Below, in pieces: positions 28,401-39,372 of a stretch of 64,000 bases of DNA; positions within the stretch are counted from its first letter, which is position 1; every line of letters starts with the position of its first letter. This DNA comes from Onchocerca volvulus. Lineage: Eukaryota; Nematoda; Chromadorea; Rhabditida; Onchocercidae. The notes under the pieces were generated by a model, which was not told the origin of the DNA, ran no database searches, and saw nothing but the letters and a program-made list of their open reading frames with translations. Position numbers and translations under genes: made by a program. Location of the stretch: NCBI GenBank assembly GCA_000499405.2, contig HG738140.1:13677460-13741459 (forward strand), read 5' to 3'.

Positions 28401-31400
28401 ATTATAGAAATCAGAAAAAAATAAATAAAAAATAAAATTATCAAGTCTATTGGAGAGCAGGGCTATCCTAAAAAAAACGGAATGATTTGAGAGAAAGCGA
28501 AAGTGAAGAATTTGTGACCTAGAAAATGGCGAAAGGTTGACAAGAATAGGTACAAAGAGAATCCAACCGAAGTACACCAAAAAACCAAAAGAGTTCAGAA
28601 TCCAGTAATAGAATCCGCCCGAGATTAGTATCCAAAGATGAAATCCGAAAATTCGACGAATTTGTTCTGAATGACAGGATACCATCCGAAGATAAAAAAT
28701 TTGTCCTAAATTTCAGATCATTGCTTGTTTCAAGTGGATCAAATTAAATGCACCAACAAGCCAATAAGAATTCACGAACGATAATAAATTCATCCGGAAC
28801 TAGCATCCGAAAAGTGTCATCAGAAGATTCGAGAAATTTCTTTAGAATGAGAGGGTATCATCTTGGAGGCTAAGAAATTGATTCTAAATTTCAGATCATT
28901 ACTTGTTTTACTCTTTTTGAAACAAAATTCTAATATTAAGTTCTTTTTTCCAATTCATCAAAATATCTAATCAATTCCTCAAAACAAAGTTTTGCTGCTG
29001 CTAACTTTGAGGAAAAGCTAAGACACCTGCTTTCAAAATTTGGTCTAATCCTCATATTTTAATCAATTTATAAGTAAACAACAAATTTTCTCCTCTTAAA
29101 TTATTTCGAACATTTTCAGAAATTATTCAATTTCACTTATAATTATTTTTGTACCATAAATGATATATAATAAGACATAATTACTGTTATACTACTATAA
29201 TCATCTGTATGCCATAAATGTGAAATAATAAAAGATTTAATATTGAAAATAATTCAGAAAAAAAAAGAAAGAAGGGGATTGAAAATATTTCAGAAAAACG
29301 TATACATTATGAAAATTGAAAGATTGCAAAGAATCAAATACTAACCAACTTTAAATTGACCAATGAATTTTTTTTTCGTATTGTTCCTCTACGTGCTGAA
29401 ATAAAGAAAACTGAAACTCAGTGATTTGTTATTAACATAGAAGTATAACAATTATCGAAGCCATTCCCACAGTTAAATTCAAATATTTTAACAACAATGA
29501 AATAATATCTAAAATTAATTTGAATAATCGATTTTTCAAGGAAATAGTGAAAATGAAAGTTTAGAAAAGAAGACAAGTGGTTCCAAATAATACGAACTAT
29601 ATTCAGAATCAGATAGCAAGATAATTTTCACCAATTCAGAAATTTCAGTAATCTTGATAAGAGTCTTAGTTTTACGATTTTGATTAACTCTGTTCATCCG
29701 CTTAACAATCAGCAGTAAAAGTTTCACGAATTTAAACAATAAATGATACCAGTCTAAGATTACTGTGACCGATATCACTTACACTTGAAAATTCCTCAGT
29801 TATGCGCTGAAAACACTATAGCATTTGCGAATTTTCGCCTAAAATTTTTATTTCCTTTTTTTTTTTTCTCAATCAGTCATTTTCCTTCTTTTTATTCCAT
29901 CGACAACATGATTAATGAAAAAAGTTCTTCCCAAAATCATTCGCATATCTGACTAAATAATTATATTTAAAAAATTTTCACCTATCAATCAGCCTATGTC
30001 TCATGCAGGGCTTATATTACATGGCCAAAGATCTATCCATTGATCAATCATACAAGGCCTTATTACGTGATTAGTGCCTCAAATTGATTTATCTAATCAT
30101 AAGTATTTCTTAGCTTCAATCCATAAATTAATCAATATCACAGACTTTCAGATAAATAAAACGATCATTGCAGTTTAATTCTGCTTATATAGCAAAAGTT
30201 TAAAATTACGAACTTTCTCGACCACACTTGATAATTGAATTATAAATAGTTAGAAGGATGGAAGAATTTACGGAGAGAGGGGGAGAGAATTTATTATTAC
30301 TTAGGATTTGGAAGGGTTTGAAACAGAACATGTGGAAAGATTGAATTTCAACAAATTTTCCTTACTAAGCATCAGACATGCTATTTCGTGCCCCCATTTC
30401 CAGTTTTAAATTTTCCAATTCAAATCATTTTTCACTACATCAAAGTAACTTTTCACTTTGAAAAATTAAAAGCTCTCTTCTATTACTTTGATTATTACTG
30501 TCAAAGTGGCATTCATCTAATCAGTATGATCTTACTATTCCTTGAATTAACTTTAACGGAAACACTAATTTCACACTACTCTCTATCCATTTAACAACAA
30601 TTATTGCAATATGTTTGTAAATAACTTATCTTTTAAATATTTTGAATAACATTGATGACAACTGTTAAATAATTACTTAATTACATCAGTGAATTTTTCA
30701 AACTTCAAAAATGCACCAATCTCGAATTCATTGACCACCAAGTAACGTTAGATACTTCAGTGATTATAATGTGGTCCACATGAAGCTTCTACGACTTACT
30801 ACATACGGTACAAATATCATCGGTACTTCTGCTACGGTATGTCGCGATGAGAAAATATTTTAAGGGTCCTTAGCAAATTTCAATGGCAGATTAGCGCAAA
30901 TGTATCTCAAATTTCAAAAAATTTTCCTTTTCTCTGAATATTTCTTTGTTGTTGTTGTTTTTTTATCTGTAAAGAATTCTATTTACTGATTTTTTAAAGT
31001 AAAAATTTAATGATCAAAAAATAAAAAGTGATGCAAACTTTACATCCAAAGTTATTCGAAAAAAAAATTATAACTAGAAATAAGATTGATTACAAGTTTT
31101 TGATGAAATTTTCTTATTTTTCCGTCTTTATTCATGCGTAAACTTTCAATTTTCACGACACTTTGTTGCAATTAAAGAATTTTTGCTTCTAATTCTTTGG
31201 AATGTCCGCCATGAAAATTCGCATGAAAGTGAATGTGGGGTGTTATGTTATGATGGGAGAGAGTTTTTCAGTTGATGATGAATCTTATGATTTGAAACTT
31301 CAGTTGATGATAGATCTTATGATTTGAAACTTTGTAGAAAAAGGAAACAAAATTTAAAGAAATTTTTACTTATTTCAGAAATTTTAACTAATTTGTCATA

Positions 31401-34400
31401 AGAAGATGACTGACAACAATGTTTTGCTTGCTTATCATTAATCGATAGACAGGCGATAAGTAAGAGAAACGATAAGTTTCATCATCGACATTTCAATTAG
31501 GTATCATGCTGCAGCTGTTAATAGCAATAAAGTAATCTTAGATAAACAAGCGAAACTTTTTTAAATAGAAAGAGTTAAGGATCATTTGTTAACGTCATAA
31601 ATTCATTTTAGGGTATTTTTTAAATCAATCGATTCATTTCGATAAACAAATTCTCAAGACAAAGTTTATCTACTCAAACAAATAAGCAAGTTGTTTTTAA
31701 ATATGTCTTTAACTACTTAGTTCTTTTTTTTTTTTTAATTTCAATCAGGATTAAGAAAATTGGTTCAATTGATATAAAAGAACTTCGCTTTATTTTTCTA
31801 AAATTATTGTTCTCTTAGTTAATAAGAATAGGCGTCGATATGCATATATTAAAACCAATTCATTTTGATAAGCAAATTTTTCGGAATGGAAAAGAAAAAG
31901 AGAAAAATATAATTAAAAAAAATAAAACGAATTTTTTTATGTAAAAAACTAATCTCCCAAAATTTAACATTCAGGACTTTTTTTTTGAAAAATATTTAAC
32001 AGAAAACAATTTACTAGCTTCTTATTGCGTAAAAAAATATTCGAAATAAAATAAATGAAAAAGTCAATTAAAATGATCTTTCAAATTTCAATTTTCACTT
32101 TCACTTTTTCCTGGAAAATTAAAAATTTCATTTTCTAACTAAATATAACACAAAATTACTATGTGCAATGATTCGTCGACCGATGAGAAAATTGACATCA
32201 TAATAGTCCGGAAGTGGCATACCAGAATTTTCCACGAAAAACAATACTTCCGATGGTCTTAGGCCACGTCGACGTGAACAATCATCTAAACAATCACGAA
32301 GTCTTTTTCTTGGATCCGGTTGTACTTTTTCCGGATTTCCGATCGCATGTCCTGAAAAAATCGAAAAAATAAGAAATGATTGTGAGTGAGCGATAGAGGA
32401 ATGAAAAAAATAAATACTTCTTAGAAATTTATGACATTGCTATAAATGATGGTAATACTTCTTAGAAATTTATGACATTGCTATAAATGATGGTAATACT
32501 TATGTATGGAAATTTCGATCCTTTTTCAAATTTATTCCAACGATCAATCGATAAATTTATTATTAAACACCATCATCTATGGATGCATGGAAATTTTTTC
32601 TCTCCCATTCAATTACTAGAAATTTTGCAATTCTATTAATTATGACGTCAGCAAGAATATATCGATTATTAAAGAATTAATTAGAATTTCTAATGATTGT
32701 TATAACTAAGAATTCTTTAAGCCGAAATATTACCTAAGTTTTCATTAATCAGAATCTGTTGTGAAAATTAGGATTGTTTGGATTTGATTATAAAACTTCT
32801 TACTTTTGGATAATTTCTAAATGATAAATATGACTAAACATAAGAGGGTCAAGATATTGACCTTCAGATTGGTACATTCTAATAAATAAAATGAAATTTC
32901 AAATTTGTGTTGAATATTCAATAAAAATATTTTCAAAAAAAAAAAAAATAAAATTTTTTAAAATAATTATAGAAAGGACTCGATCTTATATTGGGGATTT
33001 TTTTCAGCAAACTTTTTTTTTCAACCAACAAGAAAATAAATTCAGCAATAATAGAGGATAAAAAAATGAATTCAAATAATTTGGAAATTGTCTTATTTGA
33101 ATACATCTTGCAGAAATATTTTTTCCTTTTAGTTTTGTTTAATATTTTCATATCACAATGAATAGAAAATTACTGATAAATGACATTTAATCAATCAAAT
33201 TTTAATGATTTTATTAATTTACTGCAGAATGCGAAAAGTCTGAATCCCAACTACAGGAATTAAAAGCATAATTAATGGGATCATAATCAGTATAGATAAA
33301 ATCATATTGAATCATAATATTACAACCAAAATTGCCAAAACCAAAAAAAAAAAAAACCAACAGAACTAAAATAATTTCTTCTGCAAATAGTATGAAGATT
33401 TATCGGGATGAATATTGTCGGGATTCATTAAAATTATACTAAAATCACCATATGCGATTAACACAAGCAAATTTTTTTTTTCTTTTGAAAATAAATTTTT
33501 GAAAGAAAAAAAGTTTTAAACAATGTTTATAAAAGTATACGCCATCGTAATAAGCCAAAAATAAGTCAAATTTTTAAAAACATGGTTTTTTTTTTTTTTA
33601 TTTGATGTAAGTCTTCTGATAAACGTAAATACTTGAAACGGCTGTTACGTGAATCATCAAACAAGATTATTAAACTCATTTGAAATGACTATCTCGAGGT
33701 AATTTATACTAATATATTTCGTTTTGTTTATTTTAAAGATAAATATTATCTCTTTTTTAATGCAATTTGAGTTAATAATTATTAGAAAAAAAAATAACTA
33801 ACCATATTCATCTTGATATTCGACATCAAATGCATTGTAATATTCATGTCTTCTACCAAGATCCATTAACGAATAGCGATTCTGAAACGGAAATAGTGTG
33901 ATGCAAAACCTGCTGCAACGTTTGAAAATTTATTTTTCTATTACTTGAATCTTTTCCTAGACTTATAATAAAATATATGAATCCCATGGGATGAATCTTA
34001 CAAATAACAATTTTGAATTGAATGATGACATATTGTTATTTTTTCAACTTTAATATCCTCCAAACAAGTAAATATAACTTCTTAATAATCTTCTAAAGAG
34101 AAAACATATTTTTTCGACATTTTGTGTAATTTTCAAATAAATAGAATTTCGTATTTTTTTTTTTAAGAAAAAATCAAAAAAAAATTGCAATATTAATTAT
34201 TACTCAAATTTAAATATTTATTATTTTTTGATGACCACGTTTTAATATATTTTCAAAGACAATTATGCTTTTTAAGTTTTTCTTTATTGCTGACTCCTTC
34301 ATTAAATGTGTTATTTGCATAATTGTCTTTGAAAATATATTAAAACGTGGTCATCATAACATGCAAGCAAACATAAGTTCATTTAGTTTCATCATTTATC

Positions 34401-37400
34401 GCACGGCCACTCTTTCGGTCATTCAAAATAATTCGATCACAGTCGATTAATTAGCGGTATTTTTAAATAGATAGAAAATTATCTCCTGATATCTCGTTTA
34501 GAATCAGTCTATTACTGATCAGATTGTAATAAAGTATTAAAAAAGAATCTTATTGTCTGCAAATTTGAATGAAATCAAATTTAAAAATCAAAGAAAAATT
34601 TAAATCGAAAATTCCCTTTAATTTAAAATTAAATATTACCTGAATATCTTTTCCAAATCATTATAATAATAAAGAATACAATGATTAAACATCATTGTCT
34701 TGCAAAAGTTTTTTTTTTTTTTTTTGCAAACAATCATAGAATGAAAATATCTGCCATTTAATATTTCATTGACCAATCAGTCAATCAATCATTGTATTTC
34801 GAAGTACCTATTCCACATATAGCATCTAATCCATTCATTCTTTAAATTCAATTATCAATTTTTTCAAATGAATTTTTTCAGAGAAAATTGCGAGCAATTT
34901 ATTTTGCACTTAAGCTCTGCAAGTAATTCAAACAATTTTNNNNNNNNNNNNNNNNNNNNNNNNNNNNNNNNNNNNNNNNNNNNNNNNNNNNNNNNNNNNN
35001 NNNNNNNNNNNNNNNNNNNNNNNNNNNNNNNNNNNNNNNNNNNNNNNNNNNNNNNNNNNNNNNNNNNNNNNNNNNNNNNNNNNNNNNNNNNNNNNNNNNN
35101 NNNNNNNNNNNNNNNNNNNNNNNNNNNNNNNNNNNNNNNNNNNNNNNNNNNNNNNNNNNNNNNNNNNNNNNNNNNNNNNNNNNNNNNNNNNNNNNNNNNN
35201 NNTTGTTTAGCACTATTTTATATGTAAAAAACAGATAGCACTGTGAGATTATCGTACGTTTATATCTTTCGTATAAGTATTATATTAAATACAATTTATC
35301 ACTTTTATTTTGTTTATACCAAATTCCTAAGGATAAATGTATTTTCAAGTTTGTATGATCTGTACAGAACTCATTGAAATTTCACGAAATTTCATTCAAC
35401 CTGTCATCTTTTTCTTTTCAACATAACCAAATTTTTCAAATCTAATTTAAAACGACATGGTGACTAGACCAGTAAAAAGAAAGTCAATGCCTTGGGAAGA
35501 ATATGAATAATTTTAATGAATATATGAGAAAAAATGACAATTTAATTTTTATAAATATATGAGAAAAAAATTATATAACTTATAAATAGGAAAAAAAAAG
35601 GACATTTACCGAAACATTTCTTGGATTATTTTTATAGATCCTTTTCGATTTCAATCTTATATTGCGTTTCGTTTTTCCGAACACTTTTCCAAAGTAATCT
35701 CGATGATAATGAATCTAAAAATGATAATAGTGAAAATTATACTGACAATAATATTTATAATAGTAATGTTGACGAAAAAAAGGTGGGATCAATAGAGTGA
35801 TGGAAGTGTTGCATCAATTACTACTGAATTATTGATTGTGAATCAATAAATAAAAGAAATGAATAAAATTTTTCATTTCAACAGAAATCAGTTAGTATCT
35901 CAAGGATAACAACAAAATAACAATGCAAATATTCATCTATTTAAAAATTCGATTAGTGATAATGATAAAATGATAAGATGAAAAAGAAAATGAACAGTGA
36001 TACTTTTAAACAAAAATTTGGAACTATGCAAATTAAAAATTTCACATGGAAATTTTTTCATTATCCGATCAATACTAATAAATTTAAAGATCAAATTTTT
36101 TCTTATTTTGTAAATCCAAACTCTGTTGCTTTTTCTTTTTTGATTTTAAAAATAATTTTTGAAATGGAAAATGCGTTTTTGGACAAACATTTTAATCAAA
36201 TAGTTTATCTTTGTATTCATAACATGAATATTTCAAGTTAAAAAAATTTATCCATTATCAGGAACTAAGTGATAAGTTGAACAAGTTGAAGAAGTTAAAA
36301 TGAAATATCTAATTTCTCGCTTCTCTGAAGCTAGAAAGCATTTCAACGGATTAAAAGGCTATTAATAAATAACATTGCATTTATCTCGAATACGCTATGT
36401 TGATAAGATCTGCATTGATAAAAACAGAGAGTAAGGTGAGTTGGCCTGGAGCAACAGGAAGAGAATGAGTGATCCTGGGCAATAACAAAAGAATGCGTGA
36501 TGTTTGCAACTTATCAGACATTTAACGAAAATCAAATGTCAACAATTTTTTTTTTTTTTTCTTTTTGAAATTTTAATTAACACAAAATAATATTGAAATT
36601 ATAGTTGCAATATTCTGTAATTTAGTAATATAACTTTAAAAAATATTGTAATGTTCAAAAATAAATTTATTAAGTTTTTGAATTTTCCATTATTCAGAAG
36701 GAAAAATTTTGATGACAAAAATAGCTAGCCAGCTGATATGATTGTCATGAAAACAAAGTGAGAGTGAAAATGATAAAAAATGATAACGAACTGAAAAATA
36801 ATGATAAAATGATAACATAAATCAATGTTCGATAAGGCCTTTAAATATAAGAAAAATATGATAAACAAAAACTTGGGAAAACTGAAAAATAAGCCTGTGG
36901 AAAATTTCATAACCTTGTATTGGCATAGAATGTCTAATAGTTATAAATAAAAAAAAAGAAAAAAAAGAGAAGTCTCAGGCAAAAATCTTTTTGACAGTTT
37001 CCATTCTTCTTGTCTCCGATGGTAAAAATTCAGGCTTAAACTTAATGAATAACAGAAAGAGCAATGGATGCCTTATGTTTTTCATTTTCATGCAACAACA
37101 TATTATTGTTAAATTACTTATTGTTTATCTGAAAAAAACATTTGTTTCTATTGAAAGCAAATATAAAAACTGATAAAAGAGAATGACTTTTTCGTTTTTT
37201 TATTTTCAAGTATACATAGGTGAGGTCAAAGATCAGAAAACTTAATAAGTCATTATGTTAATTTAAAGTTTAATTAAATTATTTGAATTATGGTCCACTA
37301 TCATAGCTCAGTCCACTCTTAGTCATATATATCTTATCATTTGCCGGTTTTTATAAAATATTCGATGATGATCAACCTCAAATAATACCGAATTGAACGT

Positions 37401-38155
37401 GCTGTTCTTCTGATGGATTATAATTCTGTTCATTTACTCAGTATTTCGTATTTTAATTTGTAAAGAAATAAGTGAATATTCGTTTATATCCAATAAAATC
37501 AGAATAATGGTCATTATCAAATTTTTCGTGCAAAATAAGAGAATTACAAAATGAGAGTTTTTTACAAATGGAATCTATATGACAACATGCATGGATGCAG
37601 ATTGCTTTCTTTATTTGTATTTTTAAATTGAATATTATTTGAATGATATTCAATTAGTGAATTTAACTTTCTGTTCGGCTACATCTGATGAGAAGATCAA
37701 AATGAATGGAAATAAAAATTTCGGTCAAGAATTTGCAAATGATATAAGATTATCAGTTCATGCAAATTTTCAATTTCAAGATTCATCTGGAACTAATATC
37801 ATTTGTTATTCAAAAGTCGTGAAGTCGCGAAACTTTACTGCTGATTGTTAAGCTAATTAATAGTCTTAATCAAAATCGTAAAACTTCGTTAAAAAAATCG
37901 TAAAAATCGTAAAACTGCGACTGCTATCAGATTAATGAATTTGTTTGAATTTTCTATCAATATTAACAAATGAATGAAAATGCAAAATTATGGAAAGTTG
38001 GAGAGATCTAATCAGTTGCAGAAAATTAAGTTCGAATACCGCTTGTCATTCCCTTATAAAACTTTAAATTTCGCATGAGAAATATTTGAATATTTACTTG
38101 AATTTCTAAAATTGCCTTGTTGTCTATTTCGTTTCACACGAATGGGTCGCACACT
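10447..38155 (-). CDS. Rho guanine-nucleotide exchange factor, PLEKHG5/Syx-like (DH-PH), about 650 aa recovered
   Basis: Exons from 3' to 5': 10447-10506 (tentative), 10666-10808, 11509-11644, 11789-11914, 12188-12325, 12650-12793, 13190-13352, 13556-13722, 14089-14166, 14587-14718, 14836-14968, 17223-17356, 32140-32351, 33803-33881, 35610-35714 and 38098-38155. Phases agree from 35714 down to 10447. The 38098-38155 exon (SVRPIRVKRNRQQGNF) is not in phase with 35714, so an exon is missing between them and the 5' end is unresolved. The DH domain runs from KRSKQTREQQEAVWEF through NPMQRLTRYRLLLEAI to KAIESYEAIDCKEF. The PH domain follows (DVHCILFTDLFLICK, then TENTRKWFDMIDTALK). The order and wording match PLEKHG5 (Syx/Tech), which activates RhoA; C. 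elegans RHGF-2 is the likely counterpart. The 32-kb exon looks like a ubiquitin-fold/Ras-binding-type segment (inference). One intron uses a GC donor. Confidence 0.88.
10666..11914 (-). other. PH domain exons of the RhoGEF
   Basis: Three exons (11789-11914, 11509-11644 and 10666-10808) give a pleckstrin-homology domain directly after the DH domain, the usual Dbl-family arrangement. Visible landmarks are LRDDLKMKDGKYGKK (first strand), IDVHCILFTDLFLICK (core strands) and TENTRKWFDMIDTALK (the C-terminal helix with its invariant tryptophan). The last proposed coding exon (10447-10506) follows a TTTTTTCTAG acceptor and adds 19 residues before a TAG. An alternative acceptor 16 nt further in gives a shorter tail, so the exact C-terminus is uncertain. 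Confidence 0.82.
12188..14166 (-). other. DH (RhoGEF) catalytic domain exons
   Basis: These six exons encode the exchange-factor core. 14089-14166 holds the first helix (EQQEAVWEFVTTEHRYLQ), 13556-13722 HLKQMNEFHEYFLKLQEVGY, and 13190-13352 the segment DEWLPCYKTFICGYADCHNY. Then 12650-12793 carries the most conserved DH helix (NPMQRLTRYRLLLEAI, compare the family's P-QR-TRY-LLL signature), and 12188-12325 the last helix, KLIEVLKAIESYEAIDC. Introns here are short, about 190-470 bp, unlike those upstream. No catalytic helix appears missing, so exchange activity is expected. Confidence 0.88.
14969..17222 (-). other. RhoGEF intron, about 2.25 kb
   Basis: Intron between exons 17223-17356 and 14836-14968. 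The donor is CTCAA|GTATGCC and the acceptor TTATTTTAG|TGAAAC; the split codon AA+T restores the frame. It contains a 104-codon minus-strand open frame (15577-15891) and a short GA run near 16972-16985. Neither looks coding. Confidence 0.7.
25178..26960 (+). mobile_element. Helitron remnant, copy 3 (plus orientation)
   Basis: The 5' end is TC at 25178, preceded by A as expected for A|TC insertion (TCTACATAAATAAAAATG), followed by GTTGTTTTTTGGCACG. A leader of about 680 bp is built of several diverged repeats of roughly 160 bp, each containing a block like TTTCAAACTTCGATACAA. The replicase start follows at 25872. Fragments of the Rep/helicase N-terminal region run to about 26720. The 3' terminus is not evident; the limit given is approximate. 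It sits in the large RhoGEF intron, antisense to that gene. Confidence 0.65.
25872..26720 (+). pseudogene. Helitron replicase N-terminal region, broken (copy 3)
   Basis: The ATG at 25872 opens MPRRRSNLDHRTREAEGMRR, the arginine/glutamate-rich N-terminus typical of Helitron replicases in animals. In-frame stops follow within about 30 and 50 codons. About 26340-26420 reads as GKIKLPQFGEPSEPL and then SLAGYTADSKPF, the block that in intact Helitrons follows the zinc-binding cysteines. About 26560-26620 reads KLSPWFRCQIVN, a frame-shifted trace of the GSLLP-type block. No HUH or helicase motif survives. It is degenerate and non-functional. Confidence 0.65.
28560..28915. repeat. Imperfect direct repeat of about 170 bp, two units
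   Basis: Two adjacent, diverged units lie in the large RhoGEF intron. The second half of each is easiest to see: both contain a stretch close to CTAAATTTCAGATCATT (about 28708-28724 and 28890-28906). Each is preceded by related GAA-rich text with CATCCGAA or ATCCAAAG, and by an ATCCGGAACTAG / GCCCGAGATTAG block. A 99-codon W/F-rich minus-strand frame overlaps unit 1; its composition reflects the repeat and does not look like protein. Confidence 0.4.
31269..31332. repeat. Tandem duplication, 2 x 32 bp
   Basis: Two consecutive units start CAGTTGATGAT and end ATTTGAAACTT. They differ at only two positions (GAATC versus AGATC in the middle). Intronic with respect to the RhoGEF gene. Confidence 0.8.
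32416..32497. repeat. Perfect tandem duplication, 2 x 41 bp
   Basis: Two identical units, ACTTCTTAGAAATTTATGAC followed by ATTGCTATAAATGATGGTAA and T, sit just upstream (minus sense) of the RhoGEF exon that ends at 32351. Perfect identity suggests a recent slippage event or an assembly duplication. Confidence 0.85.
34229..34356. repeat. Perfect inverted repeat, 40-bp arms, 48-bp loop
   Basis: The arm at 34229-34268 (starting TGATGACCACGTTTTAATAT) is the exact reverse complement of 34317-34356. Transcribed from either strand, it would form a long uninterrupted hairpin. It lies in the RhoGEF intron between exons 33803-33881 and 35610-35714. No flanking target-site duplication is evident. Confidence 0.9.
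34940..35202. other. Assembly gap (263 N)
   Basis: A run of undetermined bases inside the RhoGEF intron between exons 35610-35714 and 33803-33881. Open frames spanning it are artefacts. Confidence 0.99.
35978..36365 (+). pseudogene. Frameshifted unknown gene, nested antisense in a RhoGEF intron
   Basis: An ATG-initiated frame of 87 codons (MKKKMNSDTFKQKFGTMQIK, then FTWKFFHYPINTNKFKDQIF, ending CIHNMNISS) stops at 36239-36241. Coding character continues without a gap in a second frame (KKFIHYQELSDKLNKLKKLK), then from 36300 in a third (MKYLISRFSEARKHFNGL) to a TAA at 36363-36365. The protein-like text passing smoothly across two frame changes suggests a decayed gene or a retro-inserted fragment rather than chance. 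No known domain is recognised. Sequencing errors could also explain the shifts. Another open frame at about 37630-37851 (KIKMNGNKNFGQEFANDIRL) may belong to the same unit. Confidence 0.4.
37630..37854 (+). other. Open frame of unknown status, antisense in RhoGEF intron
   Basis: About 73 codons are open from 37630, with an internal ATG at 37701, ending at a TAA near 37849-37851. The text is hydrophilic and protein-like (FANDIRLSVHANFQFQDSSG) but has no recognisable domain, acceptor or signal. It may be a downstream piece of the broken unit at 35978-36365. Confidence 0.2.
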
Positions 38156-39372
38156 CTGAAATGAATTTGAAAGAAAATTTATAAAATTTCGCAATTTAGT
38201 TTCATAAATTTTCACATTTGTTGTCTCAAATTGATACTCCTTTTTGTGAGCTATGAAGTCAGTCTTTGAAAATAGATCGAAAATTTGAATTCATTTAGCA
38301 CAGCAATGTATATAGTGCATTTTTTATTGTTATTTTTATTATTATTATTATGCTTATTATTATTGAATATTATGTTGCTGAAATGTTTATCCAATTATTA
38401 TTCCATCGGATCGGAGACAGAACAATGCCAGCAGAATCGCCAACTCTGTCCACTTCAGTCGTATTTTTACAATTCATCGAAACATTTTTATGGAAACCCC
38501 ATTATAATTACTTTGTTTAACATTCCGAACGTCATCTCTAAATGTTTGCTCATTATTTTCTGTTTTATTGCCATTGACTCTGTCGAATGGAAAGCTATCA
38601 TTTGATCATTGTTGAGAAAGTCTAATTTTTCTACAAATAAATGAATTTTTTAAATTAGCATGATTTTCGGTATTTTTTGTAAAATTAGCATGAGCGAAAA
38701 TTGGCATATATTTTCGGCAAACATCATTTTATGAAATCACATTAGAAGCACGTGGGAAATTAAACTAAAAATACATTAAAAGTAAAATTTGGAAATTTAA
38801 TAAGTTTATCCGATGTTCAAAATACTATTGTTTACATGGAAATAATTTTGTAGTTCAATTACGATTATAGCACTTCTGATAGTGGTAAAACACATTTGAT
38901 AAAACTGAAATAAACAGAAAAAATAACTGAAATAAACAAACTCTTCAAAGTTTCCAGTTCAGAAGATTACTTCAAATCCTTTCATTTTTGGTGTTTGCAG
39001 CAATGAATGATGTTTGTAATAATGAAACATTAATATACAGCCATCCTCATATTTTTCTCATTCGGTTTCACTGGAACATCCATTGCAGCAATGATAAAAT
39101 TATTGATTGCCTGTTTTTAACTATTATTGCAACTAATCGATTTTGAGATCATCAGGAAAAAAATTATCTTTGTAAACTTGAATTGGTCAAATTCATGTCT
39201 GAGTTTCCGTCAAACATCTGTCGATAAATATTAATGTAATCAAAAATGGATATCATATTTCCTTCGATTATTTTCCATCTCAGATTCCTCTCACAGTCAA
39301 ATAATCATCAACTTTAACTTATGCAATCTTTCGATTATTCGATACGTAAGAACAAAAATTAAGGAGCCATCC
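38156..39372. other. Region upstream of the recovered RhoGEF exons
   Basis: A candidate first coding exon lies on the minus strand near 38500-38570 (MAIKQKIMSKHLEMTFGMLNK before a GTAATTATA donor). It would be in phase with the exon at 38098-38155. A plus-strand 106-codon frame at 38285-38605 overlaps it; that frame owes its leucine-rich start to a TTA/TTG run. Neither is secure. Nothing else is seen up to the Helitron boundary at 39373. Confidence 0.3.

Larger units (their letters stand above)
17357..32139 (-). other. Large RhoGEF intron, about 14.8 kb, containing a Helitron
   Basis: Phase 0 to phase 0 joining of 32140-32351 and 17223-17356 makes this one large intron. It holds Helitron copy 3, imperfect direct repeats at 28560-28915 and a 2 x 32-bp tandem at 31269-31332. 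Two candidate alternative or extra exons are visible on the minus strand. One is 20323-20404 (acceptor TTTCTTCAG, frame RIKSISTSVFHFDGTFSNTM), whose phase does not fit the simple model. The other is near 27900-27990 (ADLCIVNNNFQ..SNDLPVDDQF after TTTTGCAG). The rest is AT-rich with no recognisable gene. Confidence 0.55.

Noticed and set aside
28386..28685. 99-codon minus-strand ORF rich in W and F
   Set aside because: It is antisense across an imperfect direct repeat, with a composition unlike a real protein and no splice context.
34868..35227. Two ORFs of 104-119 codons
   Set aside because: They consist mainly of the undetermined bases of the assembly gap.
38285..38605. 106-codon plus-strand ORF with a leucine-rich start
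   Set aside because: The leucine run comes from a TTA/TTG simple repeat and no homologous domain is visible; a minus-strand first exon of the RhoGEF competes for the same DNA.
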